Shown here piece by piece: positions 10,312-24,751 of a stretch of DNA of 64,000 bases (the first letter of the stretch is position 1; every line of letters starts with the position of its first letter). Below the pieces are notes generated by a model. It did not search any database and was not told where the DNA came from. It worked only from the letters and a program-made list of their open reading frames with translations. The stretch lies in NCBI RefSeq assembly GCF_019649055.1, contig NW_026570413.1:1-64000 (forward strand), read 5' to 3'. This DNA comes from Paramacrobiotus metropolitanus. Taxonomy: Eukaryota > Tardigrada > Eutardigrada > Parachela > Macrobiotidae. The position numbers and the translations under genes were made by a program.

Positions 10312-13300
10312 CTCAATAAGAACGTGGTGAAACTCCTCCAAAGTCTGCTTTTAAGGGTTATTTGATGCGCTGAGCACGAATCTGATATCGGTTTGCAAAA
10401 AAAATTTCACCAGAAGAAGTTACTGTCAGACGTGTCACATTTTCGCCATGTTGTCAGAACTCAATAACTACGTGGTGAAACTGCTCCAAAGTCTGCTTTT
10501 AAGGGTTATTCGATGCGCTGAGCACGAATTTCAAGTCGGTTTGCAAAAAAACTTTCACCGTAAAAAGTTATGGAAAACTTGACTATTCACCGGCATTTTT
10601 AGATCTCAATAACTACGTGGTGAAACTGCTCCAAAGTCTGCTTTTAAGGGTTATTCGATGCGCTGAGCACGAATTTCAAGTCGGTTTGCAAAAAAAATTT
10701 CACCGAAAAAAGTTATGGAAAACTTGACTATTCACCGGCATTTTTAGATCTCAATAACTACGTGGTGAAACTGCTCCAAAGTCTGCTTTTAAGGGTTATT
10801 CGATGCGCTGAGCACGAAATTCAAGTCGGTTTGCAAAAAAATTTCACCGAAAAAGTTATGGCAAACTTGACTACTCACCGGCATTTTTAGATCTCAATAA
10901 CTACGTGGTCAAACTGCTCCAAAGTCTGCTTTTAAGGGTTATTCGATGCGCTGAGCACGAATTTCAAGTCGGTTTGCAAAAAAACTTTCACCGTAAAAAG
11001 TTATGGAAAACTTGCATTTTCACCGGCATTTTTAGATCTCAATAACTACGTGGTGAAACTGCTCCAAAGTCTGCTTTTAAGGGTTATTCGATGCGCTGAG
11101 CACGAATTTTAAGTCGGTTTGCAAAAAAAATTTCACCGAAAAAAGTTATGGAAAACTTGCATTTTCACCGGCATTTTTAGATCTCAATAACTACGTGGTC
11201 AAACTGCTCCAAAGTCTGCTTTTAAGGGTTATTCGATGCGCTGAGCACGAATTTCAAGTCGGTTTGCAAAAAAATTTCACCGAAAAAAGTTATGGAAAAC
11301 TTGACTTTTCACCGGCATTTTTGGACCTCAATAACAACGTGGTGAAACTCCTCCAAAGTCTGCTTTTAAGGGTTATTTGATGCGCTGAGCACGAATCTGA
11401 TATCGGTTTGCAAAAAAAATTTCACCAGAAGAAGTTACTGTCAGACGTGTCACATTTTCGCCATGTTGTCAGAACTCAATAACTACGTGGTGAAACTGCT
11501 CCAAAGTCTGCTTTTAAGGGTTATTCGATGCGCTGAGCACGAATTTCAAGTCGGTTTGCAAAAAATTTCACCGAAAAAAGTTATGGAAAACTTGACTATT
11601 CACCGGCATTTTTAGATCTCAATAACTACGTGGTCAAACTGCTCCAAAGTCTGCTTTTAAGGGTTATTCGATGCGCTGAGCACGAATTTTGAGTCGGTTT
11701 GCAAAAAAATTTCACCGAAAAAAGTTATGGAAAACTTGACATTTTCACCGGCATTTTTAGATCTCAATAACTACGTGGTGAAACTGCTCCAAAGTCTGCT
11801 TTTAAGGGTTATTCGATGCGCTGAGCACGAATTTCAAGTCGGTTTGCAAAAAAATTTCACCGAAAAAAGTTATGGAAAACTTGACTATTCACCGGCATTT
11901 TAGATCTCAATAACTGCGTGGTCGAAACTGCTCCAAAGTCTGTTTTTAAGGGTTATTCGATGCGCTGAGCACGAATTTCAAGTCGGTTTGCAAAAAAAAT
12001 TTCACCGAAAAAGTTATGGAAAACTTGCATTTTCACCGGCATTTTCGGATCTCAATAACTACGTGGTGAAACTGCTCCAAAGTCTGCTTTTAAGGGTTAT
12101 TCGATGCGCTGAGCACGAATTTCAAGTCGGTTTGCAAAAAAATTTCACCGAAAAAAGTTATGGAAAACTTGACTATTCACCGGCATTTTTAGATCTCAAT
12201 AACTACGTGGTCAAACTGCTCCAAAGTCTGCTTTTAAGGGTTATTCGATGCGCTGAGCACGAATTTCAAGTCGGTTTGCAAAAAAATTTCAACGAAAAAA
12301 GTTATGGAAAACTTGCATTTTCACCGGCATTTTTGGATCTCAATAACTACGTGGTGAAACTCCTCCAAAGTCTGCTTTTAAGGGTTATTTGATGCGCTGA
12401 GCACGAATCTGATATCGGTTTGCAAAAAAAATTTCACCAGAAAAAGTTACTGTCAGACGTGTCACATTTTCGCCATGGTGTCAGAACTCAATAACTACGT
12501 GGTGAAACTGCTCCAAAGTCTGCTTTTAAGGGTTATTCGATGCGCTGAGCACGAATTTCAAGTCGGTTTGCTAAAAAAAAATTTCACCGAAAAAAGTTAT
12601 GGAAAACTTGACTATTCACCGGCATTTTTAGATCTCAATAACTACGTGGTGAAACTGCTCCAAAGTCTGCTTTTAAGGGTTATTCGATGCGCTGAGCACG
12701 AATCGGTTCAAGTCGGTTTGCAAAAAAAATTTCACCGAAAAAAGTTATGGAAAACTTGACTATTCACCGGCATTTTTAGATCTCAATAACTACGTGGTGA
12801 AACTGCTCGAAAGTCTGCTTTTAAGGGTTATTTGATGCGCTCAGCACGAATTTCAAGTCGGTTTGCAAAAAAAATTTCAACGAAAAAGTTATGGCAAACT
12901 TGACTATCCACCGGCATTTTTAGATCTCAATAACTACGTGGTCAAACTGCTCCAAAGTCTGCTTTTAAGGGTTATTCGATGCGCTGAGCACGAATTTCAA
13001 GTCGGTTTGCAAAAAAAATTTCACCGAAAAAAGTTATGGAAAACTTGCATTTTCACCGGCATTTTAGATCTCAATAACTACGTGGTGAAACTGCTCCAAA
13101 GTCTGCTTTTAAGGGTTATTCGATGCGCTGAGCACGAATTTTGAGTCGGTTTGCAAAAACAATTTCACCGAAAAAAGTTATGGAAAACTTGCATTTTCAC
13201 CGGCATTTTTAGATCTCAATAAATACGTGGTGAAACTGCTCCAAAGTCTGCTTTTAAGGGTTATTCGATGCGCTGAGCACGAATTTTAAGTCGGTTTGCA

Positions 13301-16300
13301 AAAAAATTTCACCGAAAAAGTTATGGAAAACTTGACTTTTCACCGGCATTTTGAATCTCAATAACAACGTGGTGAAACTGCTCCAAAGTCTGCTTTTAAG
13401 GGTTATTTGATGCGCTGAGCACGAATCTGATATCGGTTTGCAAAAAAATTTCACCGAAAAAGTTACTGTCAGACGTGTCACATTTTCGCCATGTTGTCAG
13501 AACTCAATAACTACGTGGTGAAACTGCTCCAAAGTCTGCTTTTAAGGGTTATTCGATGCGCTGAGCACGAATTTCAAGTCGGTTTGCAAAAAAATTTCAC
13601 CGAAAAAAGTTATGGAAAACTTGACTATTCACCGGCATTTTTAGATCTCAATAACTACGTGGTGAAACTGCTCCAAAGTCTGCTTTTAAGGGTTATTTGA
13701 TGCGCTGAGCACGAATTTCAAGTCGGTTTGCAAAAAAATTTCACCGAAAAAGTTATGGAAAACTTGACTATTCACCGGCATTTTTAGATCTCAATAACTA
13801 CGTGGTGAAACTGCTCCAAAGTCTGCTTTTAAGGGTTATTCGATGCGCTGAGCACGAATTTCAAGTCGGTTTGCAAAAAAAATTTCACCGAAAAAAGTTA
13901 TGGAAAACTTGACTATTCACCGGCATTTTTAGATCTCAATAACTACGTGGTGAAACTGCTCCAAAGTCTGCTTTTAAGGGTTATTCGATGCGCTGAGCAC
14001 GAATTTCAAGTCGGTTTGCAAAAAAATTTCACCGAAAAAGTTATGGAAAACTTGCATTTTCACCGGCATTTTAGATCTCAATAACTACGTGGTGAAACTG
14101 CTCCAAAGTCTGCTTTTAAGGGTTATTCGATGCGCTGAGCACGAATTTTGAGTCGGTTTGCAAAAAAAATTTCACCGAAAAAAGTTATGGAAAACTTGAC
14201 TTTTCACCGGCATTTTTGGACCTCAATAACAACGTGGTGAAACTCCTCCAAAGTCTGCTTTTAAGGGTTATTTGATGCGCTGAGCACGAATCTGATGTCG
14301 GTTTGCATAAAAAATTTCACCAGAAGAAGTTACTGTCAGACGTGTCACATTTTCGCCATGTTGTCAGAACTCAATAACTACGTGGTGAAACTGCTCCAAA
14401 GTCTGCTTTTAAGGGTTATTCGATGCGCTGAGCACGAATTTTAAGTCGGTTTGCGAAAAAAATTTCACCGAAAAAAGTTATGGAAAACTTGACTATTCAC
14501 CGGCATTTTTAGATCTCAATAACTACGTGGTGAAACTGCTCCAAAGTCTGCTTTTAAGGGTTATTCGATGCGCTGAGCACGAATTTCAAGTCGGTTTGCA
14601 AAAAAATTTCACCGAAAAAAGTTATGGAAAACTTGACTATTCACCGGCATTTTTAGATCTCAATAACTACGTGGTGAAACTGCTCCAAAGTCTGCTTTTA
14701 AGGGTTATTCGATGCGCTGAGCACGAATTTCAAGTCGGTTTGCAAAAAAATTTCACCGAAAAAAGTTATGGAAAACTTGACTATTCACCGGCATTTTTAG
14801 ATCTCAATAACTACGTGGTGAAACTGCTCCAAAGTCTGCTTTTAAGGGTTATTCGATGCGCTGAGCACGAATTTCAAGTCGGTTTGCAAAAAAATTTCAC
14901 CGAAAAAGTTATGGAAAACTTGACTATTTTCACCGGCATTTTTAGATCTCAATAACTACGTGGTGAAACTGCTCCAAAGTCTGCTTTTAAGGGTTATTCG
15001 ATGCGCTGAGCACGAATTTCAAGTCGGTTTGCAAAAAAATTTCACCGAAAAAGTTATGGAAAACTTGCATTTTCACCGGCATTTTTAGATCTCAATAACT
15101 ACGTGGTCAAACTGCTCCAAAGTCTGCTTTTAAGGGTTATTCGATGCGCTGAGCACGAATTTTGAGTCGGTTTGCAAAAAAAATTTCACCGAAAAAAGTT
15201 ATGGAAAACTTGCATTTTCACCGGCATTTTGGATCTCAATAACTACGTGGTGAAACTGCTCCAAAGTCTGCTTTTAAGGGTTATTCGATGCGCTGAGCAC
15301 GAATTTGAGTCGGTTTGCAAAAAAAATTTCACCAGAAAAAGTTATGTCAGACGTGTCACATTTTCGCCATGTTGTCAGAACTCAATAACTACGTGGTGAA
15401 ACTGCTCCAAAGTCTGCTTTTAAGGGTTATTCGATGCGCTGAGCACGAATTTCAAGTCGGTTTGCAAAAAAAATTTCACCGAAAAAAGTTATGGAAAACT
15501 TGCATTTTCACCGGCATTTTTGGATCTCAATAACTACGTGGTGAAACTGCTCCAAAGTCTGCTTTTAAGGGTTATTCGATGCGCTGAGCACGAATTTCAA
15601 GTCGGTTTGCAAAAAAATTTCACCGAAAAAGTTATGGAAAACTTGACTATTCACCGGCATTTTTAGATCTCAATAACTACGTGGTGAAACTGCTCCAAAG
15701 TCTGCTTTTAAGAGGTTATTCGATGCGCTGAGCACGAATTTCAAGTCGGTTTGCAAAAAAATTTCACCGAAAAAAGTTATGGAAAACTTGACTATTCACC
15801 GGCATTTTTAGATCTCAATAACTACGTGGTGAAACTGCTCCAAAGTCTGCTTTTAAGGGTTATTCGATGCGCTGAGCACGAATTTCAAGTCGGTTTGCAA
15901 AAAAATTTCACCGAAAAAAGTTATGGAAAACTTGACTATTCACCGGCATTTTTAGATCTCAATAACTACGTGGTGAAACTGCTCCAAAGTCTGCTTTTAA
16001 GGGTTATTCGATGCGCTGAGCACGAATTTCAAGTCGGTTTGCAAAAAAAATTTCACCGAAAAAAGTTATGGAAAACTTGCATTTTCACCGGCATTTTTAG
16101 ATCTCAATAACTACGTGGTGAAACTGCTCCAAAGTCTGCTTTTAAGGGTTATTCGATGCGCTGAGCACGAATTTTGAGTCGGTTTGCAAAAAAAATTTCA
16201 CCGAAAAAAGTTATGGAAAACTTGCATTTTCACCGGCATTTTTAGATCTCAATAACTACGTGGTCAAACTGCTCCAAAGTCTGCTTTTAAGGGTTATTCG

Positions 16301-16393
16301 ATGCGCTGAGCACGAATTTCAGAGTCGGTTTGCAAAAAAAATTTCACCGAAAAAAGTTATGGAAAACTTGACTTTTCACCGGCATTTTTAGAT

Positions 16394-16538
16394 CTCAATA
16401 ACTACGTGGTGAAACTCCTCCAAAGTCTGCTTTTAAGGGTTATTTGATGCGCTGAGCACGAATCTGATATCGGTTTGCATAAAAAATTTCACCGAAAAAG
16501 TTATGGAAAACTGTCACATTTTCGCCATGTTGTCAGAA
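16394..16538 (+). repeat. Chimeric B-A-B satellite monomer
   Basis: The first half of the variable region is class B (CTGATATCGG). The middle switches to class A (CACCGAAAAAGTTATGGAAAAC). The end returns to class B (TGTCACATTTTCGCC). The switch after GGAAAAC points to a crossover or conversion inside the monomer. Confidence 0.8.
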
Positions 16539-19500
16539 CTCAATAACTACGTGGTGAAACTGCTCCAAAGTCTGCTTTTAAGGGTTATTCGATGCGCTGA
16601 GCACGAATTTCAAGTCGGTTTGCAAAAAAAATTTCACCGAAAAAGTTATGGAAAACTTGACTATTCACCGGCATTTTGGATCTCAATAACTACGTGGTGA
16701 AACTGCTCCAAAGTCTGCTTTTAAGGGTTATTCGATGCGCTGAGCACGAATTTCAAGTCGGTTTGCAAAAAAATTTCACCGAAAAAGTTATGGAAAACTT
16801 GACTATTCACCGGCATTTTTAGATCTCAATAACTACGTGGTGAAACTGCTCCAAAGTCTGCTTTTAAGGGTTATTTGATGCGCTGAGCACGAATTTCAAG
16901 TCGGTTTGCGAAAAAATTTCACCGAAAAAAGTTATGGAAAACTTGACTATTCACCGGCATTTTTAGATCTCAATAACTACGTGGTGAAACTGCTCCAAAG
17001 TCTGCTTTTAAGGGTTATTCGATGCGCTGAGCACGAATTTCAAGTCGGTTTGCAAAAAAATTTCACCGAAAAAAGTTATGGAAAACTTGCATTTTCACCG
17101 GCATTTTTAGATCTCAATAACTACGTGGTGAAACTGCTCCAAAGTCTGCTTTTAAGGGTTATTCGATGCGCTGAGCACGAATTTTGAGTCGGTTTGCAAA
17201 AAAAATTTCACCGAAAAAAGTTATGGAAAACTTGCATTTTCCCCGGCATTTTCGGATCTCAATAAGAACGTGGTGAAACTCCTCCAAAGTCTGCTTTTAA
17301 GGGTTATTCGATGCGCTGAGCACGAATTTTGAGTCGGTTTGCAAAAAAAATTTCACCGAAAAAAGTTATGGAAAACTTGACTTTCACCGGCATTTTTAGA
17401 TCTCAATAACTACGTGGTGAAACTGCTCCAAAGTCTGCTTTTAAGGGTTATTCGATGCGCTGAGCACGAATCTGATATCGGTTTGCATAAAAAATTTCAC
17501 CAGAAGAAGTTACTGTCAGACGTGTCACATTTTCGCCATGTTGTCAGAACTCAATAACTACGTGGTGAAACTGCTCCAAAGTCTGCTTTTAAGGGTTATT
17601 CGATGCGCTGAGCACGAATTTCAAGTCGGTTTGCAAAAAAATTTCACCGAAAAAGTTATGGAAAACTTGACTATTCACCGGCATTTTTAGATCTCAATAA
17701 CTACGTGGTGAAACTGCTCCAAAGTCTGCTTTTAAGGGTTATTCGATGCGCTGAGCACGAATTTCAAGTCGGTTTGCAAAAAAATTTCACCGAAAAAGTT
17801 ATGGAAAACTTGACTATTCACCGGCATTTTTAGATCTCAATAACTACGTGGTGAAACTGCTCCAAAGTCTGCTTTTAAGGGTTATTCGATGCGCTGAGCA
17901 CGAATTTCAAGTCGGTTTGCAAAAAATTTCACCGAAAAAAGTTATGGAAAACTTGACTATTCACCGGCATTTTTAGATCTCAATAACTACGTGGTGAAAC
18001 TGCTCCAAAGTCTGCTTTTTAAGGGTTATTCGATGCGCTGAGCACGAATTTCAAGTCGGTTTGCAAAAAAAATTTCACCGAAAAAAGTTATGGAAAACTT
18101 GACTTTTCACCGGCATTTTTAGATCTCAATAACTACGTGGTGAAACTGCTCCAAAGTCTGCTTTTAAGGGTTATTCGATGCGCTGAGCACGAATTTCGAG
18201 TCGGTTTGCAAAAAAAATTTCACCGAAAAAGTTATGGAAAACTTGCATTTTCACCGGCATTTTAGATCTCAATAACTACGTGGTGAAACTGCTCCAAAGT
18301 CTGCTTTTAAGGGTTATTCGATGCGCTGAGCACGAATTTCAAGTCGGTTTGCAAAAAAATTTCACCGAAAAAAGTTATGGAAAACTTGACTTTTCACCGG
18401 CATTTTGGATCTCAATAACTACGTGGTGAAACTGCTCCAAAGTCTGCTTTAAGGGTTATTCGATGCGCTGAGCACGAATCTGATATCGGTTTGCAAAAAA
18501 TTTCACCAGAAAAAGTTACTGTCAGACGTGTCACATTTTCGCCATGTTGTCAGAACTCAATAACTACGTGGTGAAACTGCTCCAAAGTCTGCTTTAAGGG
18601 TTATTCGATGCGCTGAGCACGAATTTCAAGTCGGTTTGCAAAAAAATTTCACCGAAAAAAGTTATGGAAAACTTGACTATTCACCGGCATTTTTAGATCT
18701 CAATAACTACGTGGTGAAACTGCTCCAAAGTCTGCTTTTAAGGGTTATTTGATGCGCTGAGCACGAATTTCAAGTCGGTTTGCAAAAAAAATTTCACCGA
18801 AAAAGTTATGGAAAACTTGACTATTCACCGGCATTTTAGATCTCAATAACTACGTGGTGAAACTGCTCCAAAGTCTGCTTTTAAGGGTTATTCGATGCGC
18901 TGAGCACGAATTTCAAGTCGGTTTGCAAAAAAAATTTCACCGAAAAAGTTATGGAAAACTTGACTATTCACCGGCATTTTTAGATCTCAATAACTACGTG
19001 GTGAAACTGCTCCAAAGTCTGCTTTTAAGGGTTATTCGATGCGCTGAGCACGAATTTCAAGTCGGTTTGCAAAAAAATTTCACCGAAAAAAGTTATGGAA
19101 AACTTGCATTTTCACCGGCATTTTTAGATCTCAATAACTACGTGGTGAAACTGCTCCAAAGTCTGCTTTAAGGGTTATTCGATGCGCTGAGCACGAATTT
19201 CAAGTCGGTTTGCAAAAAAATTTCACCGAAAAAGTTATGGAAAACTTGACTATTCACCGGCATTTTTAGATCTCAATAACTACGTGGTGAAACTGCTCCA
19301 AAGTCTGCTTTTAAGGGTTATTCGATGCGCTGAGCACGAATTTCAAGTCGGTTTGCAAAAAAATTTCACCGAAAAAGTTATGGAAAACTTGACTATTCAC
19401 CGGCATTTTTAGATCTCAATAACTACGTGGTGAAACTGCTCCAAAGTCTGCTTTAAGGGTTATTTGATGCGCTGAGCACGAATTTCAAGTCGGGTTGCAA

Positions 19501-20465
19501 AAAAAATTTCACCGAAAAAGTTATGGAAAACTTGACTTTTCACCGGCATTTTTGGATCTCAATAACTACGTGGTGAAACTGCTCCAAAGTCTGCTTTTAA
19601 GGGTTATTCGATGCGCTGAGCACGAATTTCAAGTCGGTTTGCAAAAAAAATTTCACCGAAAAAAGTTATGGAAAACTTGACTTTTCACCGGCATTTTTAG
19701 ATCTCAATAACTACGTGGTGAAACTGCTCCAAAGTCTGCTTTTAAGGTTATTCGATGCGCTGAGCACGAATTCTGATATCGGTTTGCAAAAAAATTTCAC
19801 CAGAAGAAGTTACTGTCAGACGTGTCACATTTTCGCCATGTTGTCAGAACTCAATAACTACGTGGTGAAACTGCTCCAAAGTCTGCTTTTAAGGGTTATT
19901 CGATGCGCTGAGCACGAATTTCAAGTCGGTTTGCAAAAAAATTTCACCGAAAAAAGTTATGGAAAACTTGACTATTCACCGGCATTTTTAGATCTCAATA
20001 ACTACGTGGTGAAACTGCTCCAAAGTCTGCTTTTAAGGGTTATTTGATGCGCTGAGCACGAATTTCAAGTCGGTTTGCAAAAAAAATTTCACCGAAAAAA
20101 GTTATGGAAAACTTGACTATTCACCGGCATTTTTAGATCTCAATAACTACGTGGTGAAACTGCTCCAAAGTCTGCTTTTAAGGGTTATTCGATGCGCTGA
20201 GCACGAATTTCAAGTCGGTTTGCAAAAAAATTTCACCGAAAAAGTTATGGAAAACTTGACTATTCACCGGCATTTTTAGATCTCAATAACTACGTGGTGA
20301 AACTGCTCCAAAGTCTGCTTTTAAGGGTTATTTGATGCGCTGAGCACGAATTTCAAGTCGGTTTGCAAAAAAATTTCACCGAAAAAGTTATGGAAAACTT
20401 GACTACTCACCGGCATTTTTAGATCTCAATAACTACGTGGTGAAACTGCTCCAAAGTCTGCTTTT

Positions 20466-23400
20466 AAGGGTTATTCTGATGCGCTGAGCACGAATTTCAA
20501 GTCGGTTTGCAAAAAAATTTCACCGAAAAAGTTATGGAAAACTTGCATTTTCACCGGCATTTTAGATCTCAATAACTACGTGGTGAAACTGCTCCAAAGT
20601 CTGCTTTTAAGGGTTATTCGATGCGCTGAGCACGAATTTCAAGTCGGTTTGCAAAAAAAAATTTCACCGAAAAAAGTTATGGAAAACTTGCATTTTCACC
20701 GGCATTTTTAGATCTCAATAACTACGTGGTCAAACTGCTCCAAAGTCTGCTTTTAAGGGTTATTCGATGCGCTGAGCACGAATTTCAAGTCGGTTTGCAA
20801 AAAAATTTCACCGAAAAAAGTTATGGAAAACTTGACTATTCACCGGCATTTTTAGATCTCAATAACTACGTGGTCAAACTGCTCCAAAGTCTGCTTTTAA
20901 GGGTTATTTGATGCGCTGAGCACGAATCTGATATCGGTTTGCAAAAAAAATTTCACCAGAAGAAGTTACTGTCAGACGTGTCACATTTTCGCCATGTTGT
21001 CAGAACTCAATAACTACGTGGTGAAACTGCTCCAAAGTCTGCTTTTAAGGGTTATTCGATGCGCTGAGCACGAATTTCAAGTCGGTTTGCAAAAAAATTT
21101 CACCGAAAAAAGTTATGGAAAACTTGACTATTCACCGGCATTTTTAGATCTCAATAACTACGTGGTGAAACTGCTCCAAAGTCTGCTTTTAAGGGTTATT
21201 CGATGCGCTGAGCACGAATTTCAAGTCGGTTTGCAAAAAAATTTCACCGAAAAAAGTTATGGAAAACTTGACTATTCACCGGCATTTTTAGATCTCAATA
21301 ACTACGTGGTGAAACTGCTCCAAAGTCTGCTTTTAAGGGTTATTCTGATGCGCTGAGCACGAATTTCAAGTCGGTTTGCAAAAAAATTTCACCGAAAAAA
21401 GTTATGGAAAACTTGACTATTCACCGGCATTTTTAGATCTCAATAACTACGTGGTGAAACTGCTCCAAAGTCTGCTTTTAAGGGTTATTCGATGCGCTGA
21501 GCACGAATTTCAAGTCGGTTTGCAAAAAAAATTTCACCGAAAAAGTTATGGAAAACTTGCATTTTCACCGGCATTTTCGGATCTCAATAACGACGTGGTG
21601 AAACTGCTCCAAAGTCTGCTTTTAAGGGTTATTTGATGCGCTGAGCACGAATTTCAAGTCGGTTTGCAAAAAAATTTCACCGAAAAAGTTATGGAAAACT
21701 TGACTATCTCACCGGCATTTTTAGATCTCAATAACTACGTGGTGAAACTGCTCCAAAGTCTGCTTTTAAGGGTTATTCGATGCGCTGAGCACGAATTTCA
21801 AGTCGGTTTGCAAAAAAATTTCACCGAAAAAAGTTATGGAAAACTTGACTATTCACCGGCATTTTAGATCTCAATAACTACGTGGTGAAACTGCTCCAAA
21901 GTCTGCTTTTAAGGGTTATTCGATGCGCTGAGCACGAATTTCAAGTCGGTTTGCAAAAAAAATTTCACCGAAAAAAGTTATGGAAAACTTGACTATTCAC
22001 CGGCATTTTTAGGATCTCAATAACTACGTGGTGAAACTGCTCCAAAGTCTGCTTTTAAGGGTTATTCGATGCGCTGAGCACGAATTTCAAGTCGGTTTGC
22101 AAAAAAAATTTCACCGAAAGTTATGGAAAACTTGACTTTTCACCGGCATTTTGGATCTCAATAACTACGTGGTGAAACTGCTCCAAAGTCTGCTTTTAAG
22201 GGTTATTCGATGCGCTGAGTACGAATCTGAAGTCGGTTTGCAAAAAAAATTTCACCAGAAAAGTTATGGAAAACGTCACATTTTCGCCATGTTGTCAGAA
22301 CTCAATAACTACGTGGTGAAACTGCTCCAAAGTCTGCTTTTAAGGGTTATTCTGATGCGCTGAGCACGAATTTCAAGTCGGTTTGCAAAAAAATTTCACC
22401 GAAAAAGTTATGGAAAACTTGACTATTCACCGGCATATTAGATCTCAAAAACTACGTGGTGAAACTGCTCCAAAGTCTGCTTTTAAGGGTTATTCGATGC
22501 GCTGAGCACGAATTTCAAGTCGGTTTGCAAAAAAATTCACCGAAAAAAGTTATGGAAAACTTGACTATTCACCGGCATTTTCAGATCTCAATAACTACGT
22601 GGTGAAACTGCTCGAAAGTCTGCTTTTAAGGGTTATTCGATGCGCTGAGCACGAATTTCAAGTCGGTTTGCAAAAAAAATTTCACCGAAAAAAGTTATGG
22701 AAAACTTGACTATTCACCGGCATTTTTAGATCTCAATAACTACGTGGTGAAACTGCTCCAAAGTCTGCTTTTATGGTTATTTGATGCGCTGAGCACGAAT
22801 TTCAAGTCGGTTTGCAAAAAATTTCACCGAAAAAAGTTATGGAAAACTTGACTTTTCACCGGCATTTTTGGATCTCAATAACTACGTGGTGAAACTGCTC
22901 CAAAGTCTGCTTTTAAGGGTTATTCGATGCGCTGAGCACGAATTTTAAGTCGGTTTGCAAAAAAATTTCACCGAAAAAAGTTATGGAAAACTTGACTTTT
23001 CACCGGCATTTTGGATCTCAATAACTACGTGGTGAAACTGCTCCAAAGTCTGCTTTTAAGGGTTATTCGATGCGCTGAGCACGAATCTGATATCGGTTTG
23101 CAAAAAAATTTCACCAGAAAAAGTTACTGTCAGACGTGTCACATTTTCGCCATGTTGTCAGAACTCAATAACTACGTGGTGAAACTGCTCCAAAGTCTGC
23201 TTTAAGGGTTATTCGATGCGCTGAGCACGAATTTCAAGTCGGTTTGCAAAAAAATTTCACCGAAAAAAGTTATGGAAAACTTGACTATTCACCGGCATTT
23301 TTAGATCTCAATAACTACGTGGTGAAACTGCTCCAAAGTCTGCTTTTAAAGGGTTATTCGATGCGCTGAGCACGAATTTCAAGTCGGTTTGGTAAAAAAA

Positions 23401-24240
23401 ATTTCACCGAAAAAAGTTATGGAAAACTTGACTATTCACCGGCATTTTTAGATCTCAATAACTACGTGGTGAAACTGCTCCAAAGTCTGCTTTTAAGGGT
23501 TATTCGATGCGCTGAGCACGAATTTCAAGTCGGTTTGCAAAAAAATTTCACCGAAAAAGTTATGGAAAACTTGACTATTCACCGGCATTTTTAGATCTCA
23601 ATAACTACGTGGTGAAACTGCTCCAAAGTCTGCTTTTAAGGGTTATTCGATGCGCTGAGCACGAATTTCAAGTCGGTTTGCAAAAAAATTTCACCGAAAA
23701 AGTTATGGAAAACTTGACATTTTCACCGGCATTTTAGATCTCAATAACTACGTGGTGAAACTGCTCCAAAGTCTGCTTTTAAGGGTTATTCGATGCGCTG
23801 AGCACGAATTTCAAGTCGGTTTGCAAAAAAATTTCACCGAAAAAGTTATGGAAAACTTGCATTTTCACCGGCATTTTCGGATCTCAATAACTACGTGGTG
23901 AAACTGCTCCAAAGTCTGCTTTAAGGGTTATTCGATGCGCTGAGCACGAATCTGATATCGGTTTGCAAAAAAATTTCACCAGAAAAAGTTACTGTCAGAC
24001 GTGTCACATTTTCGCATGTTGTCAGAACTCAATAACTACGTGGTGAAACTGCTCCAAAGTCTGCTTTTAAGGGTTATTCGATGCGCTGAGCACGAATCTG
24101 AAATCGGTTTGCAAAAAAAATTTCACCAAAAAGTTACTGTCGGACGTCACATTTTCGCCATGTTGTCAGAACTCAATAACTACGTGGTGAAACTGCTCCA
24201 AAGTCTGCTTTTAAGGGTTATTCTGATGCGCTGAGCACGA
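20466..24240 (+). repeat. Monomers carrying a one-base insertion marker (TTATTCTGATG)
   Basis: Four monomers have an extra T turning TTCGATG into TTCTGATG, with the C of the insertion at 20476, 21345, 22352 and 24223. The spacings of 869, 1007 and 1871 bp correspond to 6, 7 and 13 monomers. I did not notice this variant elsewhere, so the four are best read as copies of one ancestral monomer spread with the higher-order unit. Confidence 0.75.
22157..22300 (+). repeat. Chimeric A/B satellite monomer
   Basis: It starts the variable region as a B-like CTGAAGTCGG and CACCAGAAAAG, then has the class A string GTTATGGAAAAC, then class B GTCACATTTTCGCC. It has the same layout as the monomer at 16394-16538 but a slightly different join, so the two may be independent events. 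Confidence 0.78.
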
Positions 24241-24606
24241 ATCTCAAGTCGGTTTGCAAAAAAATTTCACCGAAAAAGTTATGGAAAACTTGACTATTCA
24301 CCGGCATTTTTAGATCTCAATAACTACGTGGTGAAACTGCTCCAAAGTCTGCTTTTAAGGGTTATTCGATGCGCTGAGCACGAATCTGAAAGTCGGTTTG
24401 CAAAAAAAATTTCACCAGAAAAGTTATGTCAGACGTGTCACATTTTCGCCATGTTGTCAGAACTCAATAACTACGTGGTGAAACTGCTCCAAAGTCTGCT
24501 TTTAAGGGTTATTCGATGCGCTGAGCACGAATCTGAGATCGGTTTGCAAAAAATTTCACCAGAAAAAGTTACTGTCAGACGTCACATTTTCGCCATGTTG
24601 TCAGAT

Positions 24607-24751
24607 CTCAATAACTACGTGGTGAAACTGCTCCAAAGTCTGCTTTTAAGGGTTATTCGATGCGCTGAGCACGAATCCCTGAAAGTCGGTTTGCAAAAAA
24701 ATTTCACCAGAAAAAGTTATGTGAAACTTGATTTTCGCCATGTTGTCAGAA
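24607..24751 (+). repeat. Aberrant A/B chimeric monomer
   Basis: It has a private CGAATCCCTGAAAGTCGG segment, a B-like CACCAGAAAAAG, then GTTATGTGAAACTTG resembling class A, and finishes with class B TTTTCGCCATGTTG. It shows a short deletion around the junction. Confidence 0.75.

Larger units (their letters stand above)
10312..23016 (+). repeat. Satellite domain 2: one B per 6-9 A monomers, often ~1,010 bp
   Basis: The class B tag GTCAGACGTG begins at 10425, 11440, 12452, 13468, 14335, 17515, 18521, 19815 and 20971, with a variant B tag at 15346. Spacings include 1015, 1012, 1016, 867, 1011, 1006, 1294 and 1156 bp, that is seven monomers most often, otherwise six, eight or nine. Two further expected positions hold A/B chimeric monomers (16394-16538 and 22157-22300). 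B copies here are the subtype with GATATC, and most A copies end TTTTTAGATCTC. The irregular but recurring spacing suggests a seven-monomer unit reshaped by unequal exchange. Confidence 0.8.
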
